From positions 310,001 through 374,000 of the forward strand of contig NZ_CADFEN010000004.1 of assembly GCF_902833145.1 (NCBI RefSeq): a DNA stretch of 64,000 nucleotides, given 5' to 3'. The DNA is from Burkholderia sp. BCC0506 (GTDB lineage: Bacteria; Pseudomonadota; Gammaproteobacteria; Burkholderiales; Burkholderiaceae). The notes beneath the pieces are model-generated. The model was not told where the DNA came from, did no database searches, and worked only from the letters and a program-made list of their open reading frames with translations. Made by a program: the position numbers and the translations under genes. Of the stretch, positions 29,522-37,628 are shown one piece after another; positions within the stretch are counted from its first letter, which is position 1, and each line of letters begins with the position of its first letter.

Positions 29522-29536
29522 TAGACCAGTCGTCTA
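29522..29536. promoter_or_regulatory. NemR-like operator TAGAC-N5-GTCTA, copy 1
   Basis: The sequence TAGACCAGTCGTCTA is an inverted repeat with five-base arms. A second copy differing at one base lies at 30220. The arms match the TAGACC...GGTCTA box known for E. coli NemR. It sits between the regulator gene and the reductase gene, where it could control the latter. Confidence 0.75.
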
Positions 29537-29576
29537 GAATCAGGGTAAAAACAAGGCGCGCCCATGCGCGCCCGGA

Positions 29577-30197
29577 CTACGACTGTACTCCGTCGTGTGC
29601 GGCCGGCGGCAGGTTCAACATGCGCCGCGTTTCGGCCATCGCCCTCTCGAGCGGTTTGCGGTTGCGGTGAATCTTCTCCAGCAGCGTCGCGCCCAGCCAC
29701 AGCTCGTACAGGATCGCGGCGGTGTACGACGTATCGTCGACGCCGCTCAGCGAACCGTCGGCGAGCCCGGCCTCGATGCCGCCCGCGAGCCGCTCGATGA
29801 TCTGGCTGGTGCCGCGCCGCAGTACCGCGCGCATCGCTTCCGACAGATCCGACACTTCCGCGCCGAGCTTGACCGCGAGGCACTTGCCCTCCGGATCGTC
29901 CGCGCACTGCGTGTGCAGCCAGTTGCCCCAGTACGTCATCAGGCGCTCGGCGCCCGTGCCGGCCTGCTGCTTGAGCAGCTTGTCGAGATGCGCGAGATAG
30001 CCTTCGAAATACGATTCGAGCAGCGCTTCGCCGAATGCCTCTTTCGAGCCGAAGTAATGGTAGAACGAGCCCTTCGGGATGCCCGCCGCGGCGAGAATCT
30101 CGTTCAGACCGACCGCCGAAAACCCCTTGTGGAGCATGATCGGCTTCGCGATATTCAGGATGTGCTGGCGGACTTCGGCGCCCGAAGATGCATTCAT
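29577..30197 (-). CDS. TetR-family repressor, NemR-like electrophile/hypochlorite sensor
   Basis: A 206-residue TetR regulator. The HTH is NEILAAAGIPKGSFYHYFGSK (about 28-48). The ligand region GKCLAVKLGAEVSDLSEAMR closely follows NemR, including the redox-sensing Cys (Cys106 in E. coli NemR), and the lysine partner (Lys175 in E. coli) has a match in LWLGATLLEKIHRNRKPLE. NemR senses quinones, glyoxals and HOCl and releases DNA when this Cys is modified. Start ATG at 30195-30197 (MNASSG). Operators lie 23 bases upstream of the start and about 40 bases past the stop, supporting autoregulation and control of the downstream genes. Confidence 0.9.
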   Translation of the reverse strand: MNASSGAEVRQHILNIAKPIMLHKGFSAVGLNEILAAAGIPKGSFYHYFGSKEAFGEALLESYFEGYLAHLDKLLKQQAGTGAERLMTYWGNWLHTQCADDPEGKCLAVKLGAEVSDLSEAMRAVLRRGTSQIIERLAGGIEAGLADGSLSGVDDTSYTAAILYELWLGATLLEKIHRNRKPLERAMAETRRMLNLPPAAHDGVQS

Positions 30198-30528
30198 GAT
30201 GGCGTATGGTAGCAACGATTAGACCGGTCGTCTAGTAACGTCGAACCGGCATGTTGAGCGGCACTTTACCCGATCCCCGTCGTGCGCCCAATGTCTGCGC
30301 GGCGCGGCCCGCCTACGCCCGTGCCGCGCGCGGGTCGCGTCACATCGGCGACCCGGTTTCGTCGCAGGTATTTCATCGATCTCCCGGACAAATGCGCGCG
30401 GCGCATGCGCCGGCGATTTGCAAGGCCGCGGCCGGCGTTGCACGCGCGTGTAGCGACTCTCGAATCCTGGTGGGCCTCCGCTTTGTGCGTGGGGCGCCGA
30501 CGGTTGACGCACGCGCATGACCGCGCCA
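30198..30528. other. Intergenic region upstream of the NemR-like gene
   Basis: Contains the operator at 30220-30234; the remainder up to the 3' end of the KfrA-like gene shows no ribosome-site-backed reading frame and no clear terminator. Confidence 0.5.
30220..30234. promoter_or_regulatory. NemR-like operator TAGAC-N5-GTCTA, copy 2 (autoregulatory)
   Basis: TAGACCGGTCGTCTA lies 23 bases upstream of the TetR-type regulator start. It differs from the copy at 29522 at a single base in the spacer. Position indicates autorepression. Confidence 0.78.
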
Positions 30529-31548
30529 TCAGCGCGGCGCTTCGTCGGCGCGCTTTCTCGTGCGCGCCCGCCGCTCGCTGCGCTGCGCGGCCGGGGCAGT
30601 CTTGACGCCGCGCAACGGCGGCCGGCGCACGAGTGCCGCCATCTCGCGCCTCAGTGCATCGAGTTCGTCGCGGCGCGCCGCCTCGGCCGCCAGCGCGCCG
30701 TCGAGCTGCCCCTGAAGCACCCCGCAGCGATGCAACGCGTCGCCGAGCTGCGCCTGTAGTGCAGCCGTGTCCTTCCGCTGCTGCGCATCGCGCTCCTCTG
30801 CGCGCGAGGTCACGGCGTCGAGTTCCTTTTGCAAGCGCGCGGCCGCGAGCCGCTCGCGATCGATCTCCTGAAGCGCACGCTTTTCCGATGCGCGCAGGCG
30901 CGCCTCGGCGCGGCCAGCGTCGTCGCGCAACCGGTCGAGCTGGGTGGTGAAATCCGCGCGGGCCTGCGCGAGTGCACGGTCGGCCTCCGCGTTGTCTGCC
31001 TTCAGGCGTTCGATATCCGCTTGCAACGCGTGCCGCGACGCCTCGTCCGCCGCCCTCGCCTGCTCCAGTTCCTGGATGCGGACCTGCGCGGCCAGCAACG
31101 CGGCCGTGCGTTGCTCCAGCGCGGTTTCGGTGCGGGCCAGTTCGGCCTGCAACGTCGCGACTTCCGCTTGCGCCGCGGCCCGCTGGGCTTCGACTTCCGC
31201 GCGTAGCGCGTCGAGAGCGGCGGCCGCGTCGGTGCTCGACCGCTTCCACAACGCCGCGACCAGTTCGCCTGCTGCCGCCTGCAGATCGGCCGGCAGGTCG
31301 GGATGCTCGATGCGGACCCGGCTCTTTTCCCGCAATTCGGCCCAGAACTCGCCGAGGACGGCGGTCGGCGTGCTCATGCTGCCCCTCCGAACGAGCTGGT
31401 ACAGGCGGTTCGCCGTCGGCGTGATGCCGAAGCGGAAGAACAGCAGCGCGCAGGCTTCGCGGTACAGCTCGCGCGTTTTCGGGAAGTCGGCCTTGAGGCG
31501 CTCGATTTCGGCGGTCAGGCGAGGTTCGTCGGCAGCGAGATCGGACAT
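30529..31548 (-). CDS. KfrA-like DNA-binding protein with long coiled coil
   Basis: A 339-residue protein with the KfrA N-terminal DNA-binding domain (about 1-110, including ALLFFRFGITPTANRLYQLV and MSTPTAVLGEFWAELREKSR) followed by a very long alanine/arginine/glutamate coiled coil (about 115-305) and a basic tail. KfrA proteins are plasmid-borne autorepressors involved in partitioning and nucleoid organisation in IncP/IncU plasmids; chromosomal copies are common in proteobacteria. Start ATG at 31546-31548. Two AT-rich palindromes upstream (31581-31595 and 31625-31644) are good candidates for its own operators. No parA or parB is seen nearby. Confidence 0.82.
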   Translation of the reverse strand: MSDLAADEPRLTAEIERLKADFPKTRELYREACALLFFRFGITPTANRLYQLVRRGSMSTPTAVLGEFWAELREKSRVRIEHPDLPADLQAAAGELVAALWKRSSTDAAAALDALRAEVEAQRAAAQAEVATLQAELARTETALEQRTAALLAAQVRIQELEQARAADEASRHALQADIERLKADNAEADRALAQARADFTTQLDRLRDDAGRAEARLRASEKRALQEIDRERLAAARLQKELDAVTSRAEERDAQQRKDTAALQAQLGDALHRCGVLQGQLDGALAAEAARRDELDALRREMAALVRRPPLRGVKTAPAAQRSERRARTRKRADEAPR

Positions 31549-31580
31549 GGCGTGTCGTATCGGGAGTTTCGTAAATAATA

Positions 31581-31595
31581 TAACGTAAACCGTTA
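31581..31595. promoter_or_regulatory. Inverted repeat TAACG-N5-CGTTA upstream of kfrA-like gene
   Basis: A perfect 5-5-5 inverted repeat, 33 bases before the KfrA-like start, in an AT-rich stretch unlike the local GC-rich DNA. A likely operator. Confidence 0.55.
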
Positions 31596-31624
31596 AATAT
31601 CCAACCAGTCGGCGCTTGAGATTT

Positions 31625-31644
31625 GACATTATTTCTATAATGTC
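31625..31644. promoter_or_regulatory. Inverted repeat GACATTAT-N4-ATAATGTC upstream of kfrA-like gene
   Basis: A perfect 8-4-8 inverted repeat about 77 bases before the KfrA-like start. KfrA-type proteins are known to bind palindromes in their own promoters, so this is the better operator candidate of the two. Confidence 0.65.
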
Positions 31645-31808
31645 GAATTCGTTGATCCCGGGGGTGTTTGGTAGCGACGTGCGTAGTTGGCCGCCTGGCT
31701 GTCGCCCAACGTGGTTGCCGAGCAAGAAGCAGCGCTATGGCCGCCTCGAAAACGCCGCAACTGCGTGCTTGAAAGCCGACTGCCCCTGCCCGGTCACGGA
31801 TGTAGCCG

Positions 31809-32738
31809 TCAACGGCCGGATTCGGATTCCCGGAAGAAATCGATCAACTGCTGCGTCAGGAAGGCCGGGTTCTCGTCCGGCAGCCAATGGCCCGTGTCCG
31901 GCGCAACGGCTCCGCGAACGTTCAGCGCGAGTTCCCTTGCCATGTCGAGCTCGCTGGCGCCGTTGCTCTTGTCGCCGGCGAGCGCGAGCACCGGCATCGG
32001 GAGCTTGTGCTTCATGAACGCCTTGAACTGCGTCTCGTCCTGCGGGAACGCGCGATAGAGTTCGAACCCGGCGCGTAGCGCGCCCGGCGCCGCGTAAGCG
32101 TCGGCGTAGACGGCGATATCGTCGTTCGACAGCGCGACGTGCGTTCGCTTCTTGTAGAAATCGAGAATGTAGGCGTGCTCCTTGCCCGCAACCAGCATTT
32201 CCGCGATATCGCGCTGCTGATGCAGTCCGAAATGCCAGATCTGCGGGTCGGCACGGGCCTTCGCTTCGTCCCAGACGCGCGTGCCCGGCACCGGAACGTC
32301 GAGCATCGCGAGCTTGACGATCTCGGCCGGCCATTGCGCGGCGTACGCATAGGCCACCATCACGCCGATATCGCGGCCGACGAGGTGGACGCGCATCGCG
32401 CCGAGCTCGCGCACGAGCGCGCGGATGTCGCCCGCCATCGAGGCTTTGTCGTAGCCGCCGAGCGGCTTGTCGGATTCGCCCGCCCCGCGGTAATCGACCG
32501 CGACGACCCGATATCCCTCTTGCGCCAGCGCCGGCATCACGTGACGCCACGTGTACCAGGTTTGCGGCCAGCCGTGCAGCAGGACCACCAGTTCGCCGTC
32601 GTCCGGGCCGCCGGTCACGTAATGGAGACGGACGCCGTTGACGTGCGCGTAGCGTCGACTGAATCGTCGGTCGAAACCGGCCGGCAGGCCGGGCGCCGGC
32701 ATTCCTGACATCGAGTGTTCAGAGTGTTCATTCTGCAT
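31809..32738 (-). CDS. Alpha/beta hydrolase, epoxide hydrolase/haloacetate dehalogenase type
   Basis: A 309-residue alpha/beta hydrolase. The oxyanion motif is LLHGWPQTWYTWRHVM, the nucleophile elbow is VGRDIGVMVAYAYA with Asp as nucleophile (about residue 128), and the catalytic His lies in DTGHWLPDENP (about 286). An Asp nucleophile fits epoxide hydrolases and haloalkane or haloacetate dehalogenases rather than esterases. The cap region includes DEAKARADPQIWHFGLHQQR. The start at 32738 is uncertain: in-frame Met codons follow at residues 10 and 13. It begins six bases upstream of the ABM gene stop on the same strand. Confidence 0.88.
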   Translation of the reverse strand: MQNEHSEHSMSGMPAPGLPAGFDRRFSRRYAHVNGVRLHYVTGGPDDGELVVLLHGWPQTWYTWRHVMPALAQEGYRVVAVDYRGAGESDKPLGGYDKASMAGDIRALVRELGAMRVHLVGRDIGVMVAYAYAAQWPAEIVKLAMLDVPVPGTRVWDEAKARADPQIWHFGLHQQRDIAEMLVAGKEHAYILDFYKKRTHVALSNDDIAVYADAYAAPGALRAGFELYRAFPQDETQFKAFMKHKLPMPVLALAGDKSNGASELDMARELALNVRGAVAPDTGHWLPDENPAFLTQQLIDFFRESESGR

Positions 32739-32744
32739 GGGTCG

Positions 32745-33305
32745 TCATCCGTTGCTGTGTCGGTCGCTCAGCCTGTCGACCTGCTTCACGCCCCGGAGCA
32801 ACCATGGCCGAAGTTGCCTCGTGAGGAGCGGCATGATGATCCACGTCAGCGACGAAGTCAGCAGCGCGGAGCTGAGCGCGAGTTGGACAGGACGCTCCAA
32901 CGCCGGAAGGAGCGCGTTCAGGAGGAAGGTGATCGACAGCAGGACCGGGTAAACGGCCAGCCACGTCACGAGAAACGTCTTCCACTTCGGTGTAGCAGGC
33001 TTGCCGGCGATCGCGAACCACGCATCCATGCCGACGGCGGCGTCGCGATGTTCGTCCGATATCTCGTCGCCCTTCGCAACCAGCTTTCGCCGTTCCCCGG
33101 AGGACTCCCACGCATGCAGGTGTGCCGGCGAGTCGAAGCGATAAATCAGGTAGTTGATGCCGCTCGAATCGCTCAGGCGGACGTTTCCGAGGTGCCCCGG
33201 ATAACGCCGCGCTGCCGCGTCGATCTCGCGCGCCCAGCGATCGAATTGCCCTTCCCGCCCCGGATGAACGACGCGGCTGACGACGATCGTGCTTGACTCA
33301 CGCAT
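32745..33305 (-). CDS. ABM-domain protein with two transmembrane helices
   Basis: A 186-residue protein with an N-terminal antibiotic biosynthesis monooxygenase domain (about 1-95: STIVVSRVVHPGREGQFDRW, then NYLIYRFDSPAHLHAWESSG) joined to two transmembrane helices (about 115-138 and 145-168). Such ABM-membrane fusions are widespread but uncharacterised. Start ATG at 33303-33305 gives the domain's normal beginning; an alternative ATG lies 48 bases upstream. The gene ends six bases before the hydrolase start, so the two are co-transcribed. The link suggests a role in detoxification of a small organic compound, which is inference. Confidence 0.85.
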   Translation of the reverse strand: MRESSTIVVSRVVHPGREGQFDRWAREIDAAARRYPGHLGNVRLSDSSGINYLIYRFDSPAHLHAWESSGERRKLVAKGDEISDEHRDAAVGMDAWFAIAGKPATPKWKTFLVTWLAVYPVLLSITFLLNALLPALERPVQLALSSALLTSSLTWIIMPLLTRQLRPWLLRGVKQVDRLSDRHSNG

Positions 33306-33751
33306 CGTGTCGGGCGAAGAACGGCGTTGGCGGTCGTGCATCGGCTTGCTGAAACGAGTGGGCAATGCGATTCGTCGCCCGGCGGTGCACCGATCATGGT
33401 CGGGGAACCCGTCGGATAGGCTGCCAGGGCGAAGCTGCCGGATCGTCGCGAAAGCAAACCACGGTCCCGCTTGCATGTCGGCAGCGTCGCTCATCGTGCT
33501 TCGGCGCTCCATCGAGCGGCCTGCATCGCTGGAGCCGAAGCGCCGTGTGCTGCATACCGAATCCGATACCCAATGAAGGAGCGCTGTAATTTTTTCAGCA
33601 CGACCGAAAGCGGTGAGCGCGGCGGGTGGCCGGTCGGCGGATCGCCGTCGCATCGAAAGCTCGACCGGCGTCTTCGTTTCGTCTGTCATTCGCGTGCCAC
33701 CGTCGGGCCGTAACGTCCGAAGTCGCCCCCGATTCCGACAAGCGATCCGCC
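33306..33751. other. Divergent intergenic region, no gene recognised
   Basis: About 445 bases between the divergent ABM-membrane gene and the cation transporter. Reading frames here are open on several strands, as expected at this GC content, but none has a ribosome site or protein-like composition. A TTTTTTCAGC stretch at about 33591-33600 is the only AT-rich part and may mark a promoter. Confidence 0.45.
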
Positions 33752-34417
33752 ATGCAGCGCCCCTCGCGCGCCACGCCCCACGTTTACGCAGCCACGTCCC
33801 GCGCCCTTGCCGTCAGCCTCGCGATCAACCTGCTGCTGCTCGCCGTCGAGACGGCGGCAGCATGGTGTGCGCATTCGTCGGGGCTGCTCGCGGACGTCGC
33901 ACACGCCGCGATCGACCTTGCGGCCGATGCGCTGATCCTCGTCGCCTGCCGGCTCGACGCGCGCCTGCCGCCGGCGCGTCGTCCGACCTACGAGCCGCTC
34001 GCGCTCGCGGGCCTCGGCGCGTTGCTGGTCGCAACCGGCGCGCAGATGATCTGGCATGCGCTGACCCGGTTCGGTACGCCGCCCGTCGTGCAGCCGGGCG
34101 CGACCGCGCTCGCGCTGGTTGCCGCCACGCTCGCCGGCAAGGCCGTGCTGTCGTTCTGGATGTTGCGCAAGGCACGCGAGACCGGCTCCGCGCTGCTCGA
34201 GGCGAGCGGCTGGCACGTGCGGACCGATGCGCTGTCGTCGTTGCTGGCGGCGCTCGCGATGAGTGCGGCGCTGGTCGGCTTCGGCCGTCTGGACGATCTG
34301 GCCGCGCTCGCGATCGGCGCGCTCGTGATTCGCACGGGCGCCGGGTTCATCCGGCGCGGCCGGGCGCAATGGCCGGCATGGGCCGATTGGGCGAATCGCT
34401 CGACGCGCGGGTCGTAA
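33752..34417 (+). CDS. Cation diffusion facilitator (CDF) family transporter
   Basis: A 221-residue CDF-type transporter with about five or six transmembrane helices. The metal-site helix SGLLADVAHAAIDLAADALI matches the CDF signature (Asp and His/Asp spaced as in DxxxD and HxxxD), and the second site is HVRTDALSSLLAAL in helix 5. It lacks the usual C-terminal cytoplasmic domain, ending soon after the last helix (WPAWADWANRSTRGS), so it is a short form. Exports divalent metal by proton antiport if active. ATG at 33752 was chosen because upstream sequence is not protein-like. Confidence 0.83.
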   Translation: MQRPSRATPHVYAATSRALAVSLAINLLLLAVETAAAWCAHSSGLLADVAHAAIDLAADALILVACRLDARLPPARRPTYEPLALAGLGALLVATGAQMIWHALTRFGTPPVVQPGATALALVAATLAGKAVLSFWMLRKARETGSALLEASGWHVRTDALSSLLAALAMSAALVGFGRLDDLAALAIGALVIRTGAGFIRRGRAQWPAWADWANRSTRGS

Positions 34418-34503
34418 ACGCCGCGGGCATCGCCCAATGTCCGATTCATGCTGTTGCCCACTCGATCGGGTGCTTCTTAACAGGTTATCGTTTGTTTTTT
34501 GTC

Positions 34504-34525
34504 AATACAGACTATTGTTTGTATT
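34504..34525. promoter_or_regulatory. HipB-type operator, AATACA-N10-TGTATT, copy 1
   Basis: A perfect 6-10-6 inverted repeat in the AT-rich leader of hipB. A second copy with the same arms and spacing begins 27 bases downstream. Confidence 0.8.
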
Positions 34526-34530
34526 TTTAC

Positions 34531-34552
34531 AATACATGCCATAGACTGTATT
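34531..34552. promoter_or_regulatory. HipB-type operator, AATACA-N10-TGTATT, copy 2
   Basis: Second copy of the 6-10-6 inverted repeat, 43 bases upstream of the hipB start. Two spaced palindromes are the typical arrangement for cooperative HipB or HipBA autorepression. Confidence 0.8.
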
Positions 34553-34594
34553 TTCCGATTACAAGCGATCGCCTGTCATCTCGCGGAGCGCCCG

Positions 34595-35002
34595 ATGGCT
34601 TTTCCTGTCCAGACCCTGACCCAGTTGCGCCCGATACTCGTCGGCTTCCGGAAATCCGCGGGGCTCACGCAGGCGCAACTGGCCGCCCGCCTCGGCATCA
34701 CCCAGCAATCCTATGCCCAGCTCGAAGCCAACCCGTCGGCGGTCAGCATCGAACGGCTTTTCAAGGTGCTGAACGTGCTCGGCGTTCGCATGATGCTCAG
34801 CCTGGACGAGCGGGATGCGCCGGCGGAAGCGTCCGATTCGACTTCCGGCGCCGAGCCGGCGGTACGCCGCAAGCCGGTCGCGAGCAAGCGCGGCACCACG
34901 CCCGACAAAGCGCCGACCGGCGCCGCGGCCGCCTCCGAGCGGAAGCGCCCCCCAGCGACGCCCCGGGCCAGGCCGCGCGTCTCGAAGCGGGAGGACTGGT
35001 GA
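34595..35002 (+). CDS. hipB: HipB-type antitoxin, Xre-family HTH
   Basis: A 135-residue HTH_XRE protein. The helix-turn-helix is FRKSAGLTQAQLAARLGITQQSY region (about 19-41), followed by the SIERLFKVLNVLGVRMMLSL helix-strand typical of HipB. The C-terminal half (about 72-135) is a long basic, Ala/Pro-rich tail not found in E. coli HipB. The start at 34595 follows a GGAG at good spacing; the longer frame from 34499 runs through the operators. It overlaps or abuts hipA, and the operator pair lies just upstream, so the module should be autoregulated. Confidence 0.9.
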   Translation: MAFPVQTLTQLRPILVGFRKSAGLTQAQLAARLGITQQSYAQLEANPSAVSIERLFKVLNVLGVRMMLSLDERDAPAEASDSTSGAEPAVRRKPVASKRGTTPDKAPTGAAAASERKRPPATPRARPRVSKREDW

Positions 35003-35004
35003 CG

Positions 35005-36345
35005 ATGGCCACCCGCGCCCGCCACGACCGCCTCGACCTGTGGATGAACGGTATTCCGGTCGGCTACTGGGAGGTTCGACGCGGCGTCGAGCGCCTCGTC
35101 TACCTGCCGGACTGGCTCGACGACCCCCAGGGCCGGCCACTGTCGTTGTCGCTGCCCTTCACGCCCGGCAACCAGCCGCACCAGGGCGCGATCGTGGCCG
35201 ACTACTTCGACAACCTGCTGCCGGACAGCGAGCCGATCCGCCGCCGTATCGCGCAGCGTTACCGGCTCGAATCGACGGCGCCGTTCGAATTGCTCGCGTC
35301 GATCGGCCGCGACTGCGTCGGCGCGATCCAGATGCTGCCGCCCGGCGAGGCGCCGGTCGACCTCGAGGCCATCGACGGCGTGACGCTCGACGACGCGGCC
35401 GTCGCCGACGTGCTGCGCCGGGCGACGGCCACGCCGCTGCCCGGCCGCGCGGAGCCGGACGGCGACCTGCGCCTGTCGATCGCCGGCGCGCAGGAAAAGA
35501 CCGCGCTGCTGCGTCATCGCAACCGCTGGCTGCGGCCGTCGGGCAGCACGCCGACGACGCATATCTTCAAGCTGCCGCTCGGGCGCGTCGGAAACATGCA
35601 GGCAGACATGCGGACATCCGTCGAAAACGAATGGCTGTGCTCGAAGCTCGTCGCCGCGTACGGGCTGCCGGTCGCGCCGTGCGAAATCGGCCGGTTCGAC
35701 GACCAGAAGGCGCTGGTCGTCGAGCGCTTCGACCGACGTCCGTCGCGCGACGGCTCGTGGATCCTGCGGCTGCCGCAGGAAGACATGTGCCAGGCGACCG
35801 GCACGCCGTCGGCGGCGAAATACGAATCCGACGGCGGCCCCGGCATCGAGACGATCATGAGCATCCTCGCGAATTCGGCCGACGCTTCCCGGGACCGGAT
35901 GAATTTTTTCGTCGCGCAGCTCGTGTTCTGGGTGCTGGCGGCAATCGATGGCCACGCGAAGAACTTCAGCATCGCGCACCTGCCCGGGAATGCGTATCGC
36001 AGCACACCGCTGTACGACGTGCTGTCCGCGCACCCGATCATCGGAACGCGCCGCAACCAGATTCCGCCGCGTCGCGCGCGCCTCGCGATGGCCGTCTGCG
36101 GGAAGAACCGGCACTACGTAATCGGCGAAATCCAGCCGCGCCACTGGATCGCGCAGGGCCGGCGCGTCGGCCTGACCGAAGACGACGTGCGCGCGGCGAT
36201 GGCGGCCGTCGCCGCACGGACGGAGCCCGCGATTGCCGAAGCCGCGGCGCAGATCCCGGCGGATTTTCCGGCGGACGTGGCGGATGCGATTTTCGCCGGC
36301 ATGCGTCGGCAAAGCCGCAAGCTCGCGGCAGCCGATCCCGCGTGA
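35005..36345 (+). CDS. hipA: HipA-type serine/threonine kinase toxin
   Basis: A 446-residue HipA kinase, close to the E. coli length of 440. E. coli HipA phosphorylates GltX and stalls translation, causing persistence. Features: the HipA_N domain (about 1-110, NQPHQGAIVADYFDNLLPDS), the P-loop-like Ser segment LSIAGAQEKTALL that holds the autophosphorylation serine, HIFKLPLG, the catalytic loop AIDGHAKNFSI (Asp as base, Asn for metal), and the STPLYDVLSAHP metal-binding aspartate. All key residues are present, so the toxin looks intact. An in-frame GTG at 34999 overlapping the hipB stop, five bases after GGGAGG, is an alternative start. Confidence 0.93.
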   Translation: MATRARHDRLDLWMNGIPVGYWEVRRGVERLVYLPDWLDDPQGRPLSLSLPFTPGNQPHQGAIVADYFDNLLPDSEPIRRRIAQRYRLESTAPFELLASIGRDCVGAIQMLPPGEAPVDLEAIDGVTLDDAAVADVLRRATATPLPGRAEPDGDLRLSIAGAQEKTALLRHRNRWLRPSGSTPTTHIFKLPLGRVGNMQADMRTSVENEWLCSKLVAAYGLPVAPCEIGRFDDQKALVVERFDRRPSRDGSWILRLPQEDMCQATGTPSAAKYESDGGPGIETIMSILANSADASRDRMNFFVAQLVFWVLAAIDGHAKNFSIAHLPGNAYRSTPLYDVLSAHPIIGTRRNQIPPRRARLAMAVCGKNRHYVIGEIQPRHWIAQGRRVGLTEDDVRAAMAAVAARTEPAIAEAAAQIPADFPADVADAIFAGMRRQSRKLAAADPA

Positions 36346-36500
36346 CGGATCGATCGGCCGAGACGAGGCGGTCTTCGCTGCAATACTCCAGCCGTCGGCC
36401 GACCGGCAGCCCCGACAGGGCGGGAGCAGTTCCGCCTTCGCCGATACGGCCATCGAACGGCTCCGTGTAAACCGCGTGCCGGCCGACGACGCGCGACCGT

Positions 36501-37628
36501 TCAGCCGGCGTCGCGCGCGCGGGCGAGTGCCGCGAGGTTGCCCTCGCCGAACCCGTGGTGCCCCTTGCGCTGCACGATCTCGAAGAAAATTTCGCCGGGG
36601 CGGCGTTTGACGAAGGTCTGGAAGAACAGCCTCGGCACGCCGTCGCTGCCGATCTCGCCGTCGACCAGCACCGCGCGGCGGCGCAGCGCGTCGAGATCGA
36701 CGCCATGCCCCGGCAGCCGCGCATCGACGTCGTCGTAATAACGCGCGGGCGGCTCGATGAACTCGACGCCGTTCGCGCGCAGCGCATCGACGCACGACAG
36801 GATGTCGTCGGTGGCCAGCGCGACGTGCTGCACGCCCTCGCCCGGATGGTCGGGCAGGTACGCATGCATCAGCTCGGTACGCCGCGTGCCTTCCTCGTAG
36901 ACCGGAATCCGCACCGCGCCGCACGGCGACACCATCACGCGCGACTCCTCCGACACGTGCCAGTGCGCGTCGATCTGGTGGATCTCGCGAAAATGCAGCA
37001 GGTCGTGGTAGAAATCCAGCCACTCCTGCATGCGGCCCGCGCCGACGGTTTGCGTGAAATGGTCGACCTGCAGCAGGCCGACGCCCGCGCAATCGAGATC
37101 GGTATGCGCGGTCGCGATGTCGATCGGCCGGAAATCGATGTCGAAGATCGAGATGTCGCCGACGCCGCCGCGCTGGCCGCCCCGCCCGCGCCAGCGGTCG
37201 ACGAAATACAGGTGCGAATCGCCGATGCCCTGGATCGCGGGGATCTTCAGCTCGCCGACGCCGACCTTTTCGCCTTCGAACGCCCACGCGCCGAGCTGGA
37301 TCGCGCGCTCGAACGCGCGCCGGGCGTTCGCCACGCGCAACCCGATCGCGCAGACGCCCATCCCGTATTCCTCCGCATAGCGCGCGGCGAACGAATCGGG
37401 CTCGGCGTTGATCAGGAAATGCATCTGCCCCTGCCGGTACAGCGTGACGTTCTTGCTGACGTGCCGCGCGATCGCCTTGAACCCGAGTTGCTCGAAGCGT
37501 TGTGCGAGCGCGTCCGGCACGGGCGCCGCGAATTCGACGAATTCGAGGCCGGCCATCCCGAGCGGGTTGGCGGCCGGATCGGCGACGGGCGGCGTATCGC
37601 TGGACAAGGGGTGGGAATTGCCGGGCAT
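36501..37628 (-). CDS. hpd: 4-hydroxyphenylpyruvate dioxygenase
   Basis: A 375-residue Fe(II)-dependent HPPD that converts 4-hydroxyphenylpyruvate to homogentisate in tyrosine breakdown. The metal ligands are seen in LLQVDHFTQTV (His), GVQHVALATDD (His) and EIFFEIVQRKGHHGFGEGN (Glu); the last stretch is the HPPD fingerprint with the C-terminal gating helix. It belongs to the longer HPPD group with the N-terminal VOC domain degenerate. ATG at 37626-37628; an upstream ATG at 37646 is possible. It is divergent from a metabolite:H+ symporter, with a shared regulatory region at 37629-37986. No homogentisate dioxygenase gene is in the window. Confidence 0.95.
   Translation of the reverse strand: MPGNSHPLSSDTPPVADPAANPLGMAGLEFVEFAAPVPDALAQRFEQLGFKAIARHVSKNVTLYRQGQMHFLINAEPDSFAARYAEEYGMGVCAIGLRVANARRAFERAIQLGAWAFEGEKVGVGELKIPAIQGIGDSHLYFVDRWRGRGGQRGGVGDISIFDIDFRPIDIATAHTDLDCAGVGLLQVDHFTQTVGAGRMQEWLDFYHDLLHFREIHQIDAHWHVSEESRVMVSPCGAVRIPVYEEGTRRTELMHAYLPDHPGEGVQHVALATDDILSCVDALRANGVEFIEPPARYYDDVDARLPGHGVDLDALRRRAVLVDGEIGSDGVPRLFFQTFVKRRPGEIFFEIVQRKGHHGFGEGNLAALARARDAG

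Noticed and set aside
33306-33751. An N-terminal extension of the ABM-membrane protein up to about 33689
   Set aside because: The frame is open but the translation is arginine-rich and unlike the family, and the ABM domain starts normally at 33305.
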